Shown: positions 1 to 6,627, counted from the first letter of the stretch. The stretch: DNA of 6,778 bases from Chryseobacterium sp. (GCA_003248755.1 QFQW01000129.1:1-6778), one strand, 5' to 3'. Program-made: numbers and translations. The notes: generated from the letters alone by a model not told the origin.

Positions 1-1
1 A

Positions 2-1000
2 CGTCTTGTAAGAATGAAACAATCGCCTAATTATAAAGATGGTGTTTTTCAAAATCTAAGTTTCACACCTTCTTTAGCAGAAGGTTTTACAATGAGAAAA
101 GTGATGTGGGAATTCCTAACCGATAAAACTGAAAACAAAAAACCAAGTTTCCTTTTGCCAACTAAAAAACTTAACCTGAAAGAACAACCAATTTCAGATA
201 ATTTTTTGGTCTGGATGGGACATTCCTCATATTATTTTCAGCTGGATGGAAAGCGTTTTTTGGTTGACCCCGTTTTCAGTGGAAATGCTTCTCCAATTGC
301 TGGAACTACGAAAGCTTTTACAGGAACCGATATTTACTCTTCAGAAGATTTCCCTGAAATTGATTTTTTGGTTATTTCTCACGACCATTATGACCATCTA
401 GATTATAAAACCATTAAAAGTTTACAGTCTAAAATTAACAACATCATTTGTGGATTAGGTGTTGGCTCTCATTTTGAAAAATGGCATTTTGAAGAAGACC
501 AAATCATTGAGCTGGATTGGTATGAAGATGCTGAAATAGCTAAAGGTTTTAAAATTACCTCTACTCCGGCACGTCATTTTTCCGGAAGATTGTTTAAACG
601 TAACACGACTCTTTGGTCTTCGTATGTTTTGGAAACTCCTACTAAAAAAATCTTTGTGGGTGGCGATAGTGGATATGATTTTCATTTTAAAGAAATCGGA
701 GAAAAATTTGGACCTTTTGATTGGGCTATTTTGGAAAACGGACAATACAACGAAAAATGGAGATATATTCACACTTTGCCAGATGAGTTTGTGAAAGTTG
801 CAGAAGAACTGAATGCCAAAAATGTTTTGCCTGTACATTCCGGAAAATTTGCTTTGGCTCAGCATCCTTGGAACGAGCCTTTGCAGAAAATTTTTGAAAA
901 CTCTAAAGATAAAAATTTCAAAATATTCACACCTTTGATTGGTGAAAAATTGGATCTGAATGATGATTCTCAAAGTTTTTCTGAATGGTGGAAATCTTAA
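2..1000 (+). CDS. MBL-fold metal-dependent hydrolase, UlaG/NAPE-PLD-like (5' end outside window)
   Basis: A metallo-beta-lactamase-fold hydrolase of the Lactamase_B_2 group, which includes UlaG and NAPE-phospholipase D; the substrate cannot be read from sequence. Numbering from the ATG at 14, the zinc site is SHDHYDH (H123, H125, D127, H128), with H188 in ARHFS, D218 in GGDSGYD and H275 in PVHSGKF as the remaining metal ligands. Other family blocks are VWMGHSSY (66-73) and LVDPVFSGNASP (83-94). No signal peptide or membrane segment is visible, so it is probably cytoplasmic. The reading frame is open from base 2, and the codons before ATG14 read R-L-V-R, which resembles the region that precedes the conserved SPNYKDG block in relatives as I remember them. 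The true start is therefore probably left of the window and ATG14 an internal Met. The stop is TAA at 998-1000. A small gene follows after 37 nt on the same strand. Fold and metal site are confident; substrate is unknown. Confidence 0.9.
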   Translation, partial: RLVRMKQSPNYKDGVFQNLSFTPSLAEGFTMRKVMWEFLTDKTENKKPSFLLPTKKLNLKEQPISDNFLVWMGHSSYYFQLDGKRFLVDPVFSGNASPIAGTTKAFTGTDIYSSEDFPEIDFLVISHDHYDHLDYKTIKSLQSKINNIICGLGVGSHFEKWHFEEDQIIELDWYEDAEIAKGFKITSTPARHFSGRLFKRNTTLWSSYVLETPTKKIFVGGDSGYDFHFKEIGEKFGPFDWAILENGQYNEKWRYIHTLPDEFVKVAEELNAKNVLPVHSGKFALAQHPWNEPLQKIFENSKDKNFKIFTPLIGEKLDLNDDSQSFSEWWKS

Positions 1001-1037
1001 AAATAAGCTTAATTTTCAAAATTAAATAATCTTTAAT

Positions 1038-1346
1038 ATGCAAGAATTAAACGATCTAGAAAATATTCTATTAGATGGATTGACTAAAAAATATCCGCAA
1101 TTCAAATCTCATCTTGCTTATCTAAAAGTTGTTGATAGAAAACTGTCGAATCTTGGTTTGGATGTTCAACTGGAATATGAAAATTATTCTGGTGAATTTG
1201 ATGAAACCAACGCTTTATTCAGTAATGGAGAAAATATAGAAATACAAAATTTAAAAGAAGGTCTGAGTTACGTTATTGACATTACTGCTGGGAAAATCAC
1301 TTCGGTAGAATTCTCTAAAATGGGATGGAAAATTGATAGACTATAG
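1038..1346 (+). CDS. Small hypothetical protein, 102 aa
   Basis: I do not recognise this protein. It is acidic and soluble-looking, without signal peptide, lipobox, transmembrane segment or cysteine. The N-terminal third (1-35) looks helical and amphipathic (LNDLENILLDGLTKKYP). The rest alternates short beta-like segments, ending in GLSYVIDITAGKITSVEF (75-92) and a short tail with GW. The pattern 'gly-hydrophobic strand, AGKI, hydrophobic strand' vaguely recalls small single-domain hypothetical proteins, often with a W-D-G tail, found in many bacteria, but that is a weak impression. Supporting it as a real gene: an ATG start, codon use like its neighbours, no long competing frame, a gap of only 37 nt from the hydrolase gene, and a strong terminator 41 nt after its TAG stop. 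It is likely co-transcribed with the hydrolase. Confidence 0.75.
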   Translation: MQELNDLENILLDGLTKKYPQFKSHLAYLKVVDRKLSNLGLDVQLEYENYSGEFDETNALFSNGENIEIQNLKEGLSYVIDITAGKITSVEFSKMGWKIDRL

Positions 1347-1387
1347 AATTATTGTAAAAAAAGAAAAAGTCTGACGTTTATGAAAAC

Positions 1388-1420
1388 AAAAAAGGATGAG
1401 CAAAACACTCATCCTTTTTT
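1388..1420. terminator. Bidirectional intrinsic terminator between convergent genes
   Basis: A perfect 13-bp inverted repeat, with arms 1388-1400 (A-run then GGATGAG) and 1408-1420 (CTCATCC then T-run), encloses a 7-nt loop (CAAAACA). A G/C-containing core flanked by A6 on the left and T6 on the right gives a hairpin plus U-tract on either strand. It sits between the rightward 102-aa gene, which ends at 1346, and the leftward surA-type gene, which ends at 1438, exactly where a shared terminator is expected. Confidence 0.92.
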
Positions 1421-1437
1421 ATTATTTAATTTAAAGA

Positions 1438-2814
1438 TTATTTTGTCGTAACAGCCGAATTTTTCAGCCAGTTACTATGGAATTTACAATCTTTGTATTT
1501 GTTATCAATTGAAATAAAAATTGAAGGAATTTTAGAATTAACCCATTTCTCTACAATCTCATTTTTCTTTTTATTAAGAGCCATATCTTTGATTCTCTCA
1601 TAATCATTTGCTAGTTCTAATTGATGCGCGTCTATTATATCATTAACCTGAACAATAGAGATTATTTTTCTTTTTTGTTGATCTTCTTGTTGGAAAGGCT
1701 CAGTAATATCATTTTTCTTAAGACCTGCAATTTGATAAGATAATGTAGGATCTAGACCTAGTTTTTCTAATTTATCAGAACCATCTTGATTATTTGTCAT
1801 AATCCCTGCGCTGTATTTATTGCTTTTATCATCAGAATACTTATAAGCAGCATCTTTGAAGGATATTTTTTTATCCATAATCAATGTTCTTATACTGTCC
1901 AGTTCTTTTTTTGTAGAAGCAATTTCTTCGGCATTAGGAGTGTTTTTTATAAGAATATGTCTTGCGTCGTACTTTTTCCCGTTTCTTTTGATTAGTTGGA
2001 TCAAGTGATAACCATACTCAGATTCTACAGGGTCAGAAATTTCGTTTTCCTGAAGGTTAAGCGCTGCTGCTTCAAAAGGTTTAACCATCTGTCCCATATT
2101 GATATTCTTATAAAGTCCACCAACTGCAGCCGAACCTTCATCTTCTGAATAGATTCTAGCCAAATTTTCAAAACTGTCACCATTTTTGATGTCTTGCTTT
2201 ATTTTGTTTAGCTTATCTACAATTTCTTTTCTATGTGAAGCAGAAAGTTTCGGATACATACTGATCTTTGATAAAGCAACTTCATCTTTTACGTTTGGCA
2301 ATTGATATTTGAACTGATTATAAAAATCTGTCACCTCGTTAGGAGTTACATCAGCTTTCTCGGTAATTCTACCATATTTTGCTTGTCCGTAATAGTTATC
2401 CGCATCAATTTTTTCGATAGCGGTTTTCATTTCATAGCTTGTACGAAATTTATAAGCAGCTAACATTGCTTTCTCATCCGGAAACTGTCCAAGAATTTGG
2501 TTGTATTTGTTACCTGCCATTTCTTTGATTGCAGCAGTTCTATTTTCGATAAGGGTATCCTTTTTTGCTTCATAGATAAGCAATTTGTTATTCAGGATAC
2601 TTTCCATAAAATCACATTTATCTCCTACATTAGCGCCTTGCTGCTTAGCATAATTGGCTTGATCCTCTATGTCAGATTCTAGAACAATCTCGTCACCAAT
2701 TACAGCAGCAATCCCGTCTATTAACTGACCTTTTTGTAATTGTGCAGTCACTTTTCCACTAAAAAGGAAAGCAAAAACAGACAATAAAAAAAGACATTTT
2801 GTGTATTTTGACAT
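1438..2814 (-). CDS. surA: SurA-type periplasmic chaperone / peptidyl-prolyl isomerase
   Basis: A periplasmic folding factor of the SurA family (458 aa), expected to escort outer-membrane proteins and isomerise X-Pro bonds. A signal peptide with a hydrophobic core, CLFLLSVFAFLF (7-18), precedes a likely signal peptidase I site VTA|Q after residue 24. The mature N-domain opens with the family-typical IDGIAAVIGDEIVLESDIE (32-50). Parvulin domain 1 spans about 176-277 (AVGGLYKNINMGQMVKPFE, GYHLIQLIKR), with K183 where the usual His would be (LSKIS for LSHIL). Parvulin domain 2 spans about 281-393 and keeps ARHILIK with H286. An inactive-looking first and canonical second parvulin domain matches what is known for E. 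coli SurA. I chose ATG 2812-2814: a start at 2853 would add 13 residues before the signal peptide, and a promoter-like box lies between the two. It follows another PpiC-type gene by 66 nt and is last before the terminator. Confidence 0.88.
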   Translation of the reverse strand: MSKYTKCLFLLSVFAFLFSGKVTAQLQKGQLIDGIAAVIGDEIVLESDIEDQANYAKQQGANVGDKCDFMESILNNKLLIYEAKKDTLIENRTAAIKEMAGNKYNQILGQFPDEKAMLAAYKFRTSYEMKTAIEKIDADNYYGQAKYGRITEKADVTPNEVTDFYNQFKYQLPNVKDEVALSKISMYPKLSASHRKEIVDKLNKIKQDIKNGDSFENLARIYSEDEGSAAVGGLYKNINMGQMVKPFEAAALNLQENEISDPVESEYGYHLIQLIKRNGKKYDARHILIKNTPNAEEIASTKKELDSIRTLIMDKKISFKDAAYKYSDDKSNKYSAGIMTNNQDGSDKLEKLGLDPTLSYQIAGLKKNDITEPFQQEDQQKRKIISIVQVNDIIDAHQLELANDYERIKDMALNKKKNEIVEKWVNSKIPSIFISIDNKYKDCKFHSNWLKNSAVTTK

Positions 2815-2835
2815 TATTTTTAAATTATTAACCTG

Positions 2836-2843
2836 CAAAATTA
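2836..2843 (-). promoter_or_regulatory. Bacteroidota-type -7 promoter element before the surA-type gene
   Basis: On the minus strand this reads TAATTTTG, an exact match to the TAnnTTTG -7 consensus of Bacteroidota sigma-A promoters. It is 21 nt upstream of the ATG at 2814, predicting a short leader of under 20 nt. No good TTG-type -33 element is visible at 17-23 nt further upstream, so the call rests on the -7 box and its position. If used, the surA-type gene can be transcribed independently of the upstream PpiC-type gene. Confidence 0.42.
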
Positions 2844-2880
2844 GGATTATCAACCAATTTTGCTCTATTTTATATTATAA

Positions 2881-4713
2881 TTATTTCTTAAAATTTTTAT
2901 TCAGTTCAGTCATAAAGGCTGGTTGAACTTCCACTTTAGTTTTAGCACGTTGATCGGCGATAGTTTTTTGGAGTAATTTTTCCGTTACGGCATCTGTCAT
3001 TTCCGGCTCGGCCTCAACTTGTGTCATTTGCTGTTCCGGTATCAATTCATCAATTGTAATTACCACATCTCTCTCTCCAATTTTGGTAACAAAAGTTCCT
3101 TTTTTGAATGGTACGTTATACTTTGTGAAAACCTCTGCACTCTGCTGGATTTTGCCTTGTTCAAAATGAACCAAAACCTGATTCTTAGAATTAACTTGGT
3201 TTTTATATTTTTCTTTCAAAGCATCCCACTTTTTAGGATCTTTAATCTCTTTCTCTAATTCTTTCACCAATTTTGGATCAGAAATAACAGCAGCTCTGGA
3301 CTCTGCCCTTTTTTCCCAAACAAATTTTGATTTGTTTTGATTATAATATTCAGTATAAAGTTCAGGATGATTTTTGAGCTCATTTTTCAAATATTCTGAA
3401 AAGATATATTCTGAATAAAGATTTTTTTTGAGCTCGTCCAGTTGTGGTTTTATATCTGGAAGAGTATCAAAACTCTTCGCATAGGCTCCCATCACATATT
3501 GGTCTGCCTGATAATCCACCAATCCACTCCATTGAGAAGTCGGCAACTGCTCAAGATTCTTATACTGAGAATCTATTGCTTTTTTAAGATCATCATAGGT
3601 TACGCTATTTTTGCCATAAGTAAACAAAACAGCTTTTGGATTTTTTGGATTAAGATAGGCCTGATAAGACTTTTTGATTTCTGCAAAATCATTAGTTTCA
3701 GAATATTTGTTCTGAGTTTTCAACCAATCAATTAATTTTGAGTTAGCTTCCTCACCATAACTTGTCGCCAACATTTCTTTTTGGAAAAAGTTACGATTCT
3801 CATCTGTAATTGTATAAGGTTCTGTATTATAAATATTGAAAATAAAATACTTGTCACCAAATAAAATGGGTTGTGTATAATATTCTTTCTTTTGCCCTTT
3901 AAAAGCATCATAAACAACATCAGGCAAAATTGGCGAACCCATTACAGCCCCTCCAGAGTTTTTTTCATCATCAGTAGCACCAAACTCTTTTACAACCACC
4001 TGAAACTTTTTACCAGACTCTAATTCTTTATAAATCTTAGCCTTAGTTGTTTCAAAATTAGCATCATTAGGAACTGTTAAAACTCCAAAAATCATATATC
4101 CAAGACTTGGTCTTGTATTGATAACTTTTGCAAAAGCTACAACATTCGGTTTATCTATAAATGAAGAATAAGAATTAGCAGGAACATTTTTTATCTGCTG
4201 ATAAAGTTCATAATCCAGCATTCCCGGTTTTACATAGAAAGGTTTAGATGCTTCTGGATCTGCATTCTTTTTCAAGAAATCTTCCATAGTCATTTTCCCA
4301 GCTTTCACCTGGTTATAAAGTGCTTTATAATCTGTTTTATCATCAGCTTTCTTCTCTTTTATAAAAAGTAAAACCTGAATCTCCGTATTACTGGATTTTA
4401 CAAAGTCTTGAAGCAAAGGATCAATAATTGGCTTTGGAAAAAACTTCTGTTGTTTTAGTTCAGTAAGCCGTTGATTAACTGAATTAACAAAGAAATTAAG
4501 TGTATCTGCTTTTTTCTCTTTTGCAAGCTGTTGCAACAACATAAAATCTACTGTAGAATTTACAGATTTATCCGGACCAGATTTTTCAAGACCGTATTTA
4601 TTCTCTTTCATATAATCTTTTACAGAGATGCTGTCGCTCCCAACAATAATATATTGTGAAAAGGCCATCTGAGATGCAAAAGCCAATAAAACAGGAAAAA
4701 TATTCTTCTTCAT
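2881..4713 (-). CDS. Exported PpiC-type peptidyl-prolyl isomerase-like chaperone, 610 aa
   Basis: A periplasmic SurA/PpiD-like folding factor. The signal peptide is MKKNIFPVLLAFASQMAFSQ, with cleavage probably around residues 19-20. A helical chaperone-like section follows (about 30-105), then two divergent parvulin-like domains at about 109-200 (EIQVLLFIKE to VVAFAKVINTRP) and 203-300 (LGYMIFGVLTVPND, NSGGAVMGSPILPDVVYDAF, FGDKYFIFNIYNTEPY). The second keeps the SGG-x-x-G turn and the final strand, but the catalytic-position His of the HIL motif is absent from both (V/L and M at the equivalent positions). A long charged, helix-rich C-terminal half (about 305-610) contains an EYYNQNKSKFVWEKRAE segment that resembles the linker before another parvulin repeat. 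It probably acts more as a holdase than as an isomerase; that is inference. It starts 56 nt after the kinase gene and is followed by the surA-type gene. Exported PpiC family is confident; the exact role is not. Confidence 0.85.
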   Translation of the reverse strand: MKKNIFPVLLAFASQMAFSQYIIVGSDSISVKDYMKENKYGLEKSGPDKSVNSTVDFMLLQQLAKEKKADTLNFFVNSVNQRLTELKQQKFFPKPIIDPLLQDFVKSSNTEIQVLLFIKEKKADDKTDYKALYNQVKAGKMTMEDFLKKNADPEASKPFYVKPGMLDYELYQQIKNVPANSYSSFIDKPNVVAFAKVINTRPSLGYMIFGVLTVPNDANFETTKAKIYKELESGKKFQVVVKEFGATDDEKNSGGAVMGSPILPDVVYDAFKGQKKEYYTQPILFGDKYFIFNIYNTEPYTITDENRNFFQKEMLATSYGEEANSKLIDWLKTQNKYSETNDFAEIKKSYQAYLNPKNPKAVLFTYGKNSVTYDDLKKAIDSQYKNLEQLPTSQWSGLVDYQADQYVMGAYAKSFDTLPDIKPQLDELKKNLYSEYIFSEYLKNELKNHPELYTEYYNQNKSKFVWEKRAESRAAVISDPKLVKELEKEIKDPKKWDALKEKYKNQVNSKNQVLVHFEQGKIQQSAEVFTKYNVPFKKGTFVTKIGERDVVITIDELIPEQQMTQVEAEPEMTDAVTEKLLQKTIADQRAKTKVEVQPAFMTELNKNFKK

Positions 4714-4769
4714 TTTGTATATTTTAATTTATAACACTTTTGGAGTGATAAATTTTGATAAGGTTAAAT

Positions 4770-5690
4770 TTATATTGCAGACTCAAAAGAAGTCAACTCT
4801 TTGAATTGATGAATTCTTTCACTCAATTCTTCTTTTGTAACTGCTTGAATTCTTTCTGTCCCGAATTTTTCAACTGTGAAAGAAGCCATTGCACTACCTA
4901 CAATAATAGCTGTTTTCATACTTTCAAAACCGAAATCACCTTTCTTGGTCAAATAAGATGCAAATCCACCGGCAAATGTATCACCAGCTCCGGTCGGGTC
5001 AAAAACCTCTTCAAGCGGTAAAGCAGGTATCGCAAAAACTTTTCCCTCGTGGAAAAGAAGTGCACCGTGTTCTCCTTTTTTGATAATTACAAATTTAGGC
5101 CCTAATTCGTGGATTTTCTTCGCTGCTTTTACCAGAGAATACTCTCCGGAAAGTTGTCTTGCTTCTTCATCATTAATTGTAATAACATCTGTTTTGGCAA
5201 TTACTTTCATTAAGTTATCCCAAGCGATATCCATCCAGAAATTCATTGTATCCAAAACAACCAGTTTCGGCTTTGTTTTCATTCTTTCTAAAACCGAAAG
5301 CTGAACTACAGGATCAAGATTTCCCAATAAAAGAACTTCAGCATCAGCAGAATGTTCTGGAACTTTTGGATCAAAATCAGCCAAAACGTTTAGTTCTGTA
5401 ACCAAAGTATCTCTGGAATTAAGATCATTGTGATATTTCCCACTCCAGAAAAATGTTTTACCATCTTTTACCATTTCCACTCCATCTACATTGATGTTTT
5501 TGGATGTCATCATATCAAGATATTCCTGAGGGAAATCTCCTCCGATTACAGAGACCAGACTCACATCTGTATCCAAAGCCGAAGCTGCCAAACCAATAAA
5601 AGTGGCTGCTCCTCCAAGAATCTTATCTGTTTTCCCAAATGGTGTTTCGATGGCATCAAATGCTACAGTTCCTACTGCTAGTAATTTCAT
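4770..5690 (-). CDS. PfkB/ribokinase-family carbohydrate (or nucleoside) kinase
   Basis: A cytoplasmic ATP-dependent kinase of the PfkB family (306 aa, the usual length), transferring phosphate to a sugar or nucleoside hydroxyl. The glycine-rich N-terminal substrate-side signature is LGGAATFIGLAASAL (25-39). The C-terminal signature is DPTGAGDTFAGGF (231-243), with G234-A-G-D237 forming the anion hole and D237 the catalytic base. The INDEEARQL segment (172-180) supplies the family N-x-x-E metal/phosphate motif, and IIKKGEHGALL (202-212) is the strand-turn before the nucleotide site. All catalytic motifs are intact. The N-terminus (MKLLAVGTVAFDAIETPFG) is that of the Bacteroidota subgroup usually labelled only 'sugar kinase'; the substrate cannot be assigned from sequence. 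The ATG at 5688-5690 is the natural start. It lies 142 nt downstream of gldD across a repeat-rich gap and 56 nt upstream of the PpiC-type gene, with which it may be co-transcribed. Confidence 0.9.
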   Translation of the reverse strand: MKLLAVGTVAFDAIETPFGKTDKILGGAATFIGLAASALDTDVSLVSVIGGDFPQEYLDMMTSKNINVDGVEMVKDGKTFFWSGKYHNDLNSRDTLVTELNVLADFDPKVPEHSADAEVLLLGNLDPVVQLSVLERMKTKPKLVVLDTMNFWMDIAWDNLMKVIAKTDVITINDEEARQLSGEYSLVKAAKKIHELGPKFVIIKKGEHGALLFHEGKVFAIPALPLEEVFDPTGAGDTFAGGFASYLTKKGDFGFESMKTAIIVGSAMASFTVEKFGTERIQAVTKEELSERIHQFKELTSFESAI

Positions 5691-5703
5691 AATTTAAGTT
5701 TTT

Positions 5704-5830
5704 ATGTCCGATGATGGACGCCTGAAATTTTTGTTTTATTTTTTATATTTTACCAGAAGACCGATGTCCGCGGTTCTTATTTTTTTAATTTTATTTTTTT
5801 GAATTGAAAATCTTCCTACTTCCAGCTTCA
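5704..5830. repeat. Degenerate 7-nt-period intergenic repeat patches between gldD and the kinase gene
   Basis: On the minus strand, 5829-5809 reads as three consecutive heptads starting with GAAG (GAAGCTG, GAAGTAG, GAAGATT). On the plus strand, 5756-5776 reads as GAAGACC, GATGTCC, GCGGTTC, again in 7-nt register. The heptamer ATGTCCG occurs at both 5704-5710 and 5764-5770. These patches fill much of the 142-nt gap and are separated by A/T runs. They resemble the GGAAG-rich heptad repeats I remember from Chryseobacterium intergenic regions; that link is from memory. No coding sequence is visible here. Confidence 0.5.
5757..5800 (+). terminator. Hairpin plus T-runs facing rightward (antisense to flanking genes)
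   Basis: The plus strand has arms AAGACCG (5757-5763) and CGGTTCTT (5771-5778), pairing over 7 bp with one bulged base around the loop ATGTCCG, followed by T-runs at 5780-5786, 5789-5792 and 5794-5800. This is the form of an intrinsic terminator for rightward transcription, yet both flanking genes run leftward. On the minus strand no T-run follows the stem, so it should not terminate gldD mRNA. It may be a by-product of the repeat sequence. Confidence 0.3.
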
Positions 5831-5832
5831 AA

Positions 5833-6390
5833 CTATTTTTTCCACTCAAAAGAATCTATTAAATGTAAAAGATCTTTTTTGATATAATCTACTGCCGGAG
5901 CTAATGAGTCCGGACGTGGTCGAGAATTGAAATACAAATTCCCAGTTACAAAATGTCTAGTACTGTCTGTTACATAAAACTGAATATTAGAAGCAGTCTG
6001 TCCTTTCAGTTCATAAAAATTACCATAAACTTTTTTCTCCGGATAAGCGAAAGATTTGGTATCAATAGAACTAGCTTTAATTGTATGTTCATAAACCATT
6101 TTCTCCACCTCTTTCACGTGAAGTGGAAAATCATTTTTGATAGGAAAATAAGTAATAAAAACATTAGCCTTCATCTTTGGATAAGACAGATTGTACCAAC
6201 AAGCTTGTTTTGAATCTTTGATGGTTGCATAATCTGAGTAATCAAAAGAATAATTGCAAGGTGCAGAAAAATTCAGATATTTTGGAATTGGATATTCTAA
6301 ACGCAATTCTCCTTTCGGTTTTGGAACAGGCTCTTTGCCACAAGAGAATAATGATAAGCCAACAAAAACTCTGATTAGATTCTTAAACAT
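5833..6390 (-). CDS. gldD: Gliding motility lipoprotein GldD
   Basis: GldD is required for flavobacterial gliding motility and is linked to the type IX secretion system; its biochemical activity is not known. At 185 aa the protein is family-typical in length. It starts with a short lipoprotein signal peptide, with K3/R7 then VFVGLSLFS and lipobox LFS|C17, so the mature protein is a lipid-anchored envelope protein. After C17 comes G-K-E-P, not a strong surface-export signal. Conserved-looking blocks are EYPIPKYLNFSAPCNYSFDY (32-51), ACWYNLSYPKMKANVFITYF (63-82), YGNFYELKGQTASNIQFYVTD (122-142), FVTGNLYFN (147-155) and a C-terminal DLLHLIDSFEWK helix. Besides C17 there are C45 and C64, which could pair. 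The gene is first of the leftward block in the window. In Flavobacterium johnsoniae gldE lies directly upstream of gldD, but here the 388 nt upstream holds no gene. Many non-gliding relatives retain gldD, so motility is not implied. Confidence 0.9.
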   Translation of the reverse strand: MFKNLIRVFVGLSLFSCGKEPVPKPKGELRLEYPIPKYLNFSAPCNYSFDYSDYATIKDSKQACWYNLSYPKMKANVFITYFPIKNDFPLHVKEVEKMVYEHTIKASSIDTKSFAYPEKKVYGNFYELKGQTASNIQFYVTDSTRHFVTGNLYFNSRPRPDSLAPAVDYIKKDLLHLIDSFEWKK

Positions 6391-6394
6391 TCGG

Positions 6395-6402
6395 CAAAAA
6401 TA
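6395..6402 (-). promoter_or_regulatory. Possible -7 promoter element directly before gldD
   Basis: The minus strand reads TATTTTTG, an exact TAnnTTTG match, ending only 4 nt before the gldD ATG. A transcript started from it would be leaderless or nearly so. No TTG-type -33 element is seen at the expected spacing. In DNA this AT-rich a chance match is quite possible. Confidence 0.28.
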
Positions 6403-6551
6403 ACAATTAGAATTGATACAGAGAATTTTGAAAACCTAATTTTTGTTAAGAATAATTGATTTACAGAGAAATGTGTAGTTGAAATCCTTATTCATTATAA
6501 ATTTCTTGTTGATTTACTGAGTATTTTCAAATAATTGTTTACTGAAAAAGT

Positions 6552-6627
6552 CTTCGACTCCGCTCAGACTGACATTGTTTTAATATAGAAATTAGTATTA
6601 GAGATGTCACACCGATCGGAGTCGAAG
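6552..6627. repeat. REP-like pair: two 23-nt units in inverted orientation
   Basis: Unit A, read on the minus strand from 6574 to 6552, and unit B, read on the plus strand from 6605 to 6627, share the form TGTCA-N7-CGGAGTCGAAG. The outer 11-mer (6552-6562 against 6617-6627) and the inner 5-mer (6570-6574 against 6605-6609) are perfect inverted repeats, and the 7-nt middle differs at four positions. Thirty AT-rich bases separate the units. The transcript could form a long stem, and unit B holds the palindrome CCGATCGG (6612-6619). The GC content stands out sharply from the AT-rich surroundings. I remember the sequence of unit A as very common between genes in Chryseobacterium-type genomes, consistent with a REP/BIME-like family. 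Confidence 0.7.

Noticed and set aside
455..973. Open frame of 172 codons on the minus strand inside the hydrolase gene
   Set aside because: It is fully antisense to a gene with intact metal-binding motifs, its translation is rich in F, I, K and S as expected for a shadow frame, and it shows no motif.
1009..1025. Perfect palindrome TTAATTTT-C-AAAATTAA before the 102-aa gene
   Set aside because: It is almost pure A/T with a one-base centre, is easily produced by chance in this composition, and would be a weak hairpin. An operator cannot be supported.
4735..4747. Short hairpin CACT/AGTG between the kinase and the PpiC-type gene
   Set aside because: The stem is only 4 bp with no following T-run on the minus strand, so it is not a credible terminator.
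4755..5681. Several plus-strand open frames of 74-88 codons opposite the kinase gene
   Set aside because: They are antisense to a gene with complete PfkB motifs and have no recognisable domains.
5706..5719. Hairpin GTCC-GATGAT-GGAC in the kinase leader
   Set aside because: The stem is only 4 bp and does not extend. It is more simply explained as part of the degenerate repeat patches than as a regulatory leader.
6513..6545. Direct repeat TTTACTGA at 6513-6520 and 6538-6545
   Set aside because: Eight A/T-rich bases repeated once at short distance is expected by chance, and there is no flanking structure suggesting an insertion.
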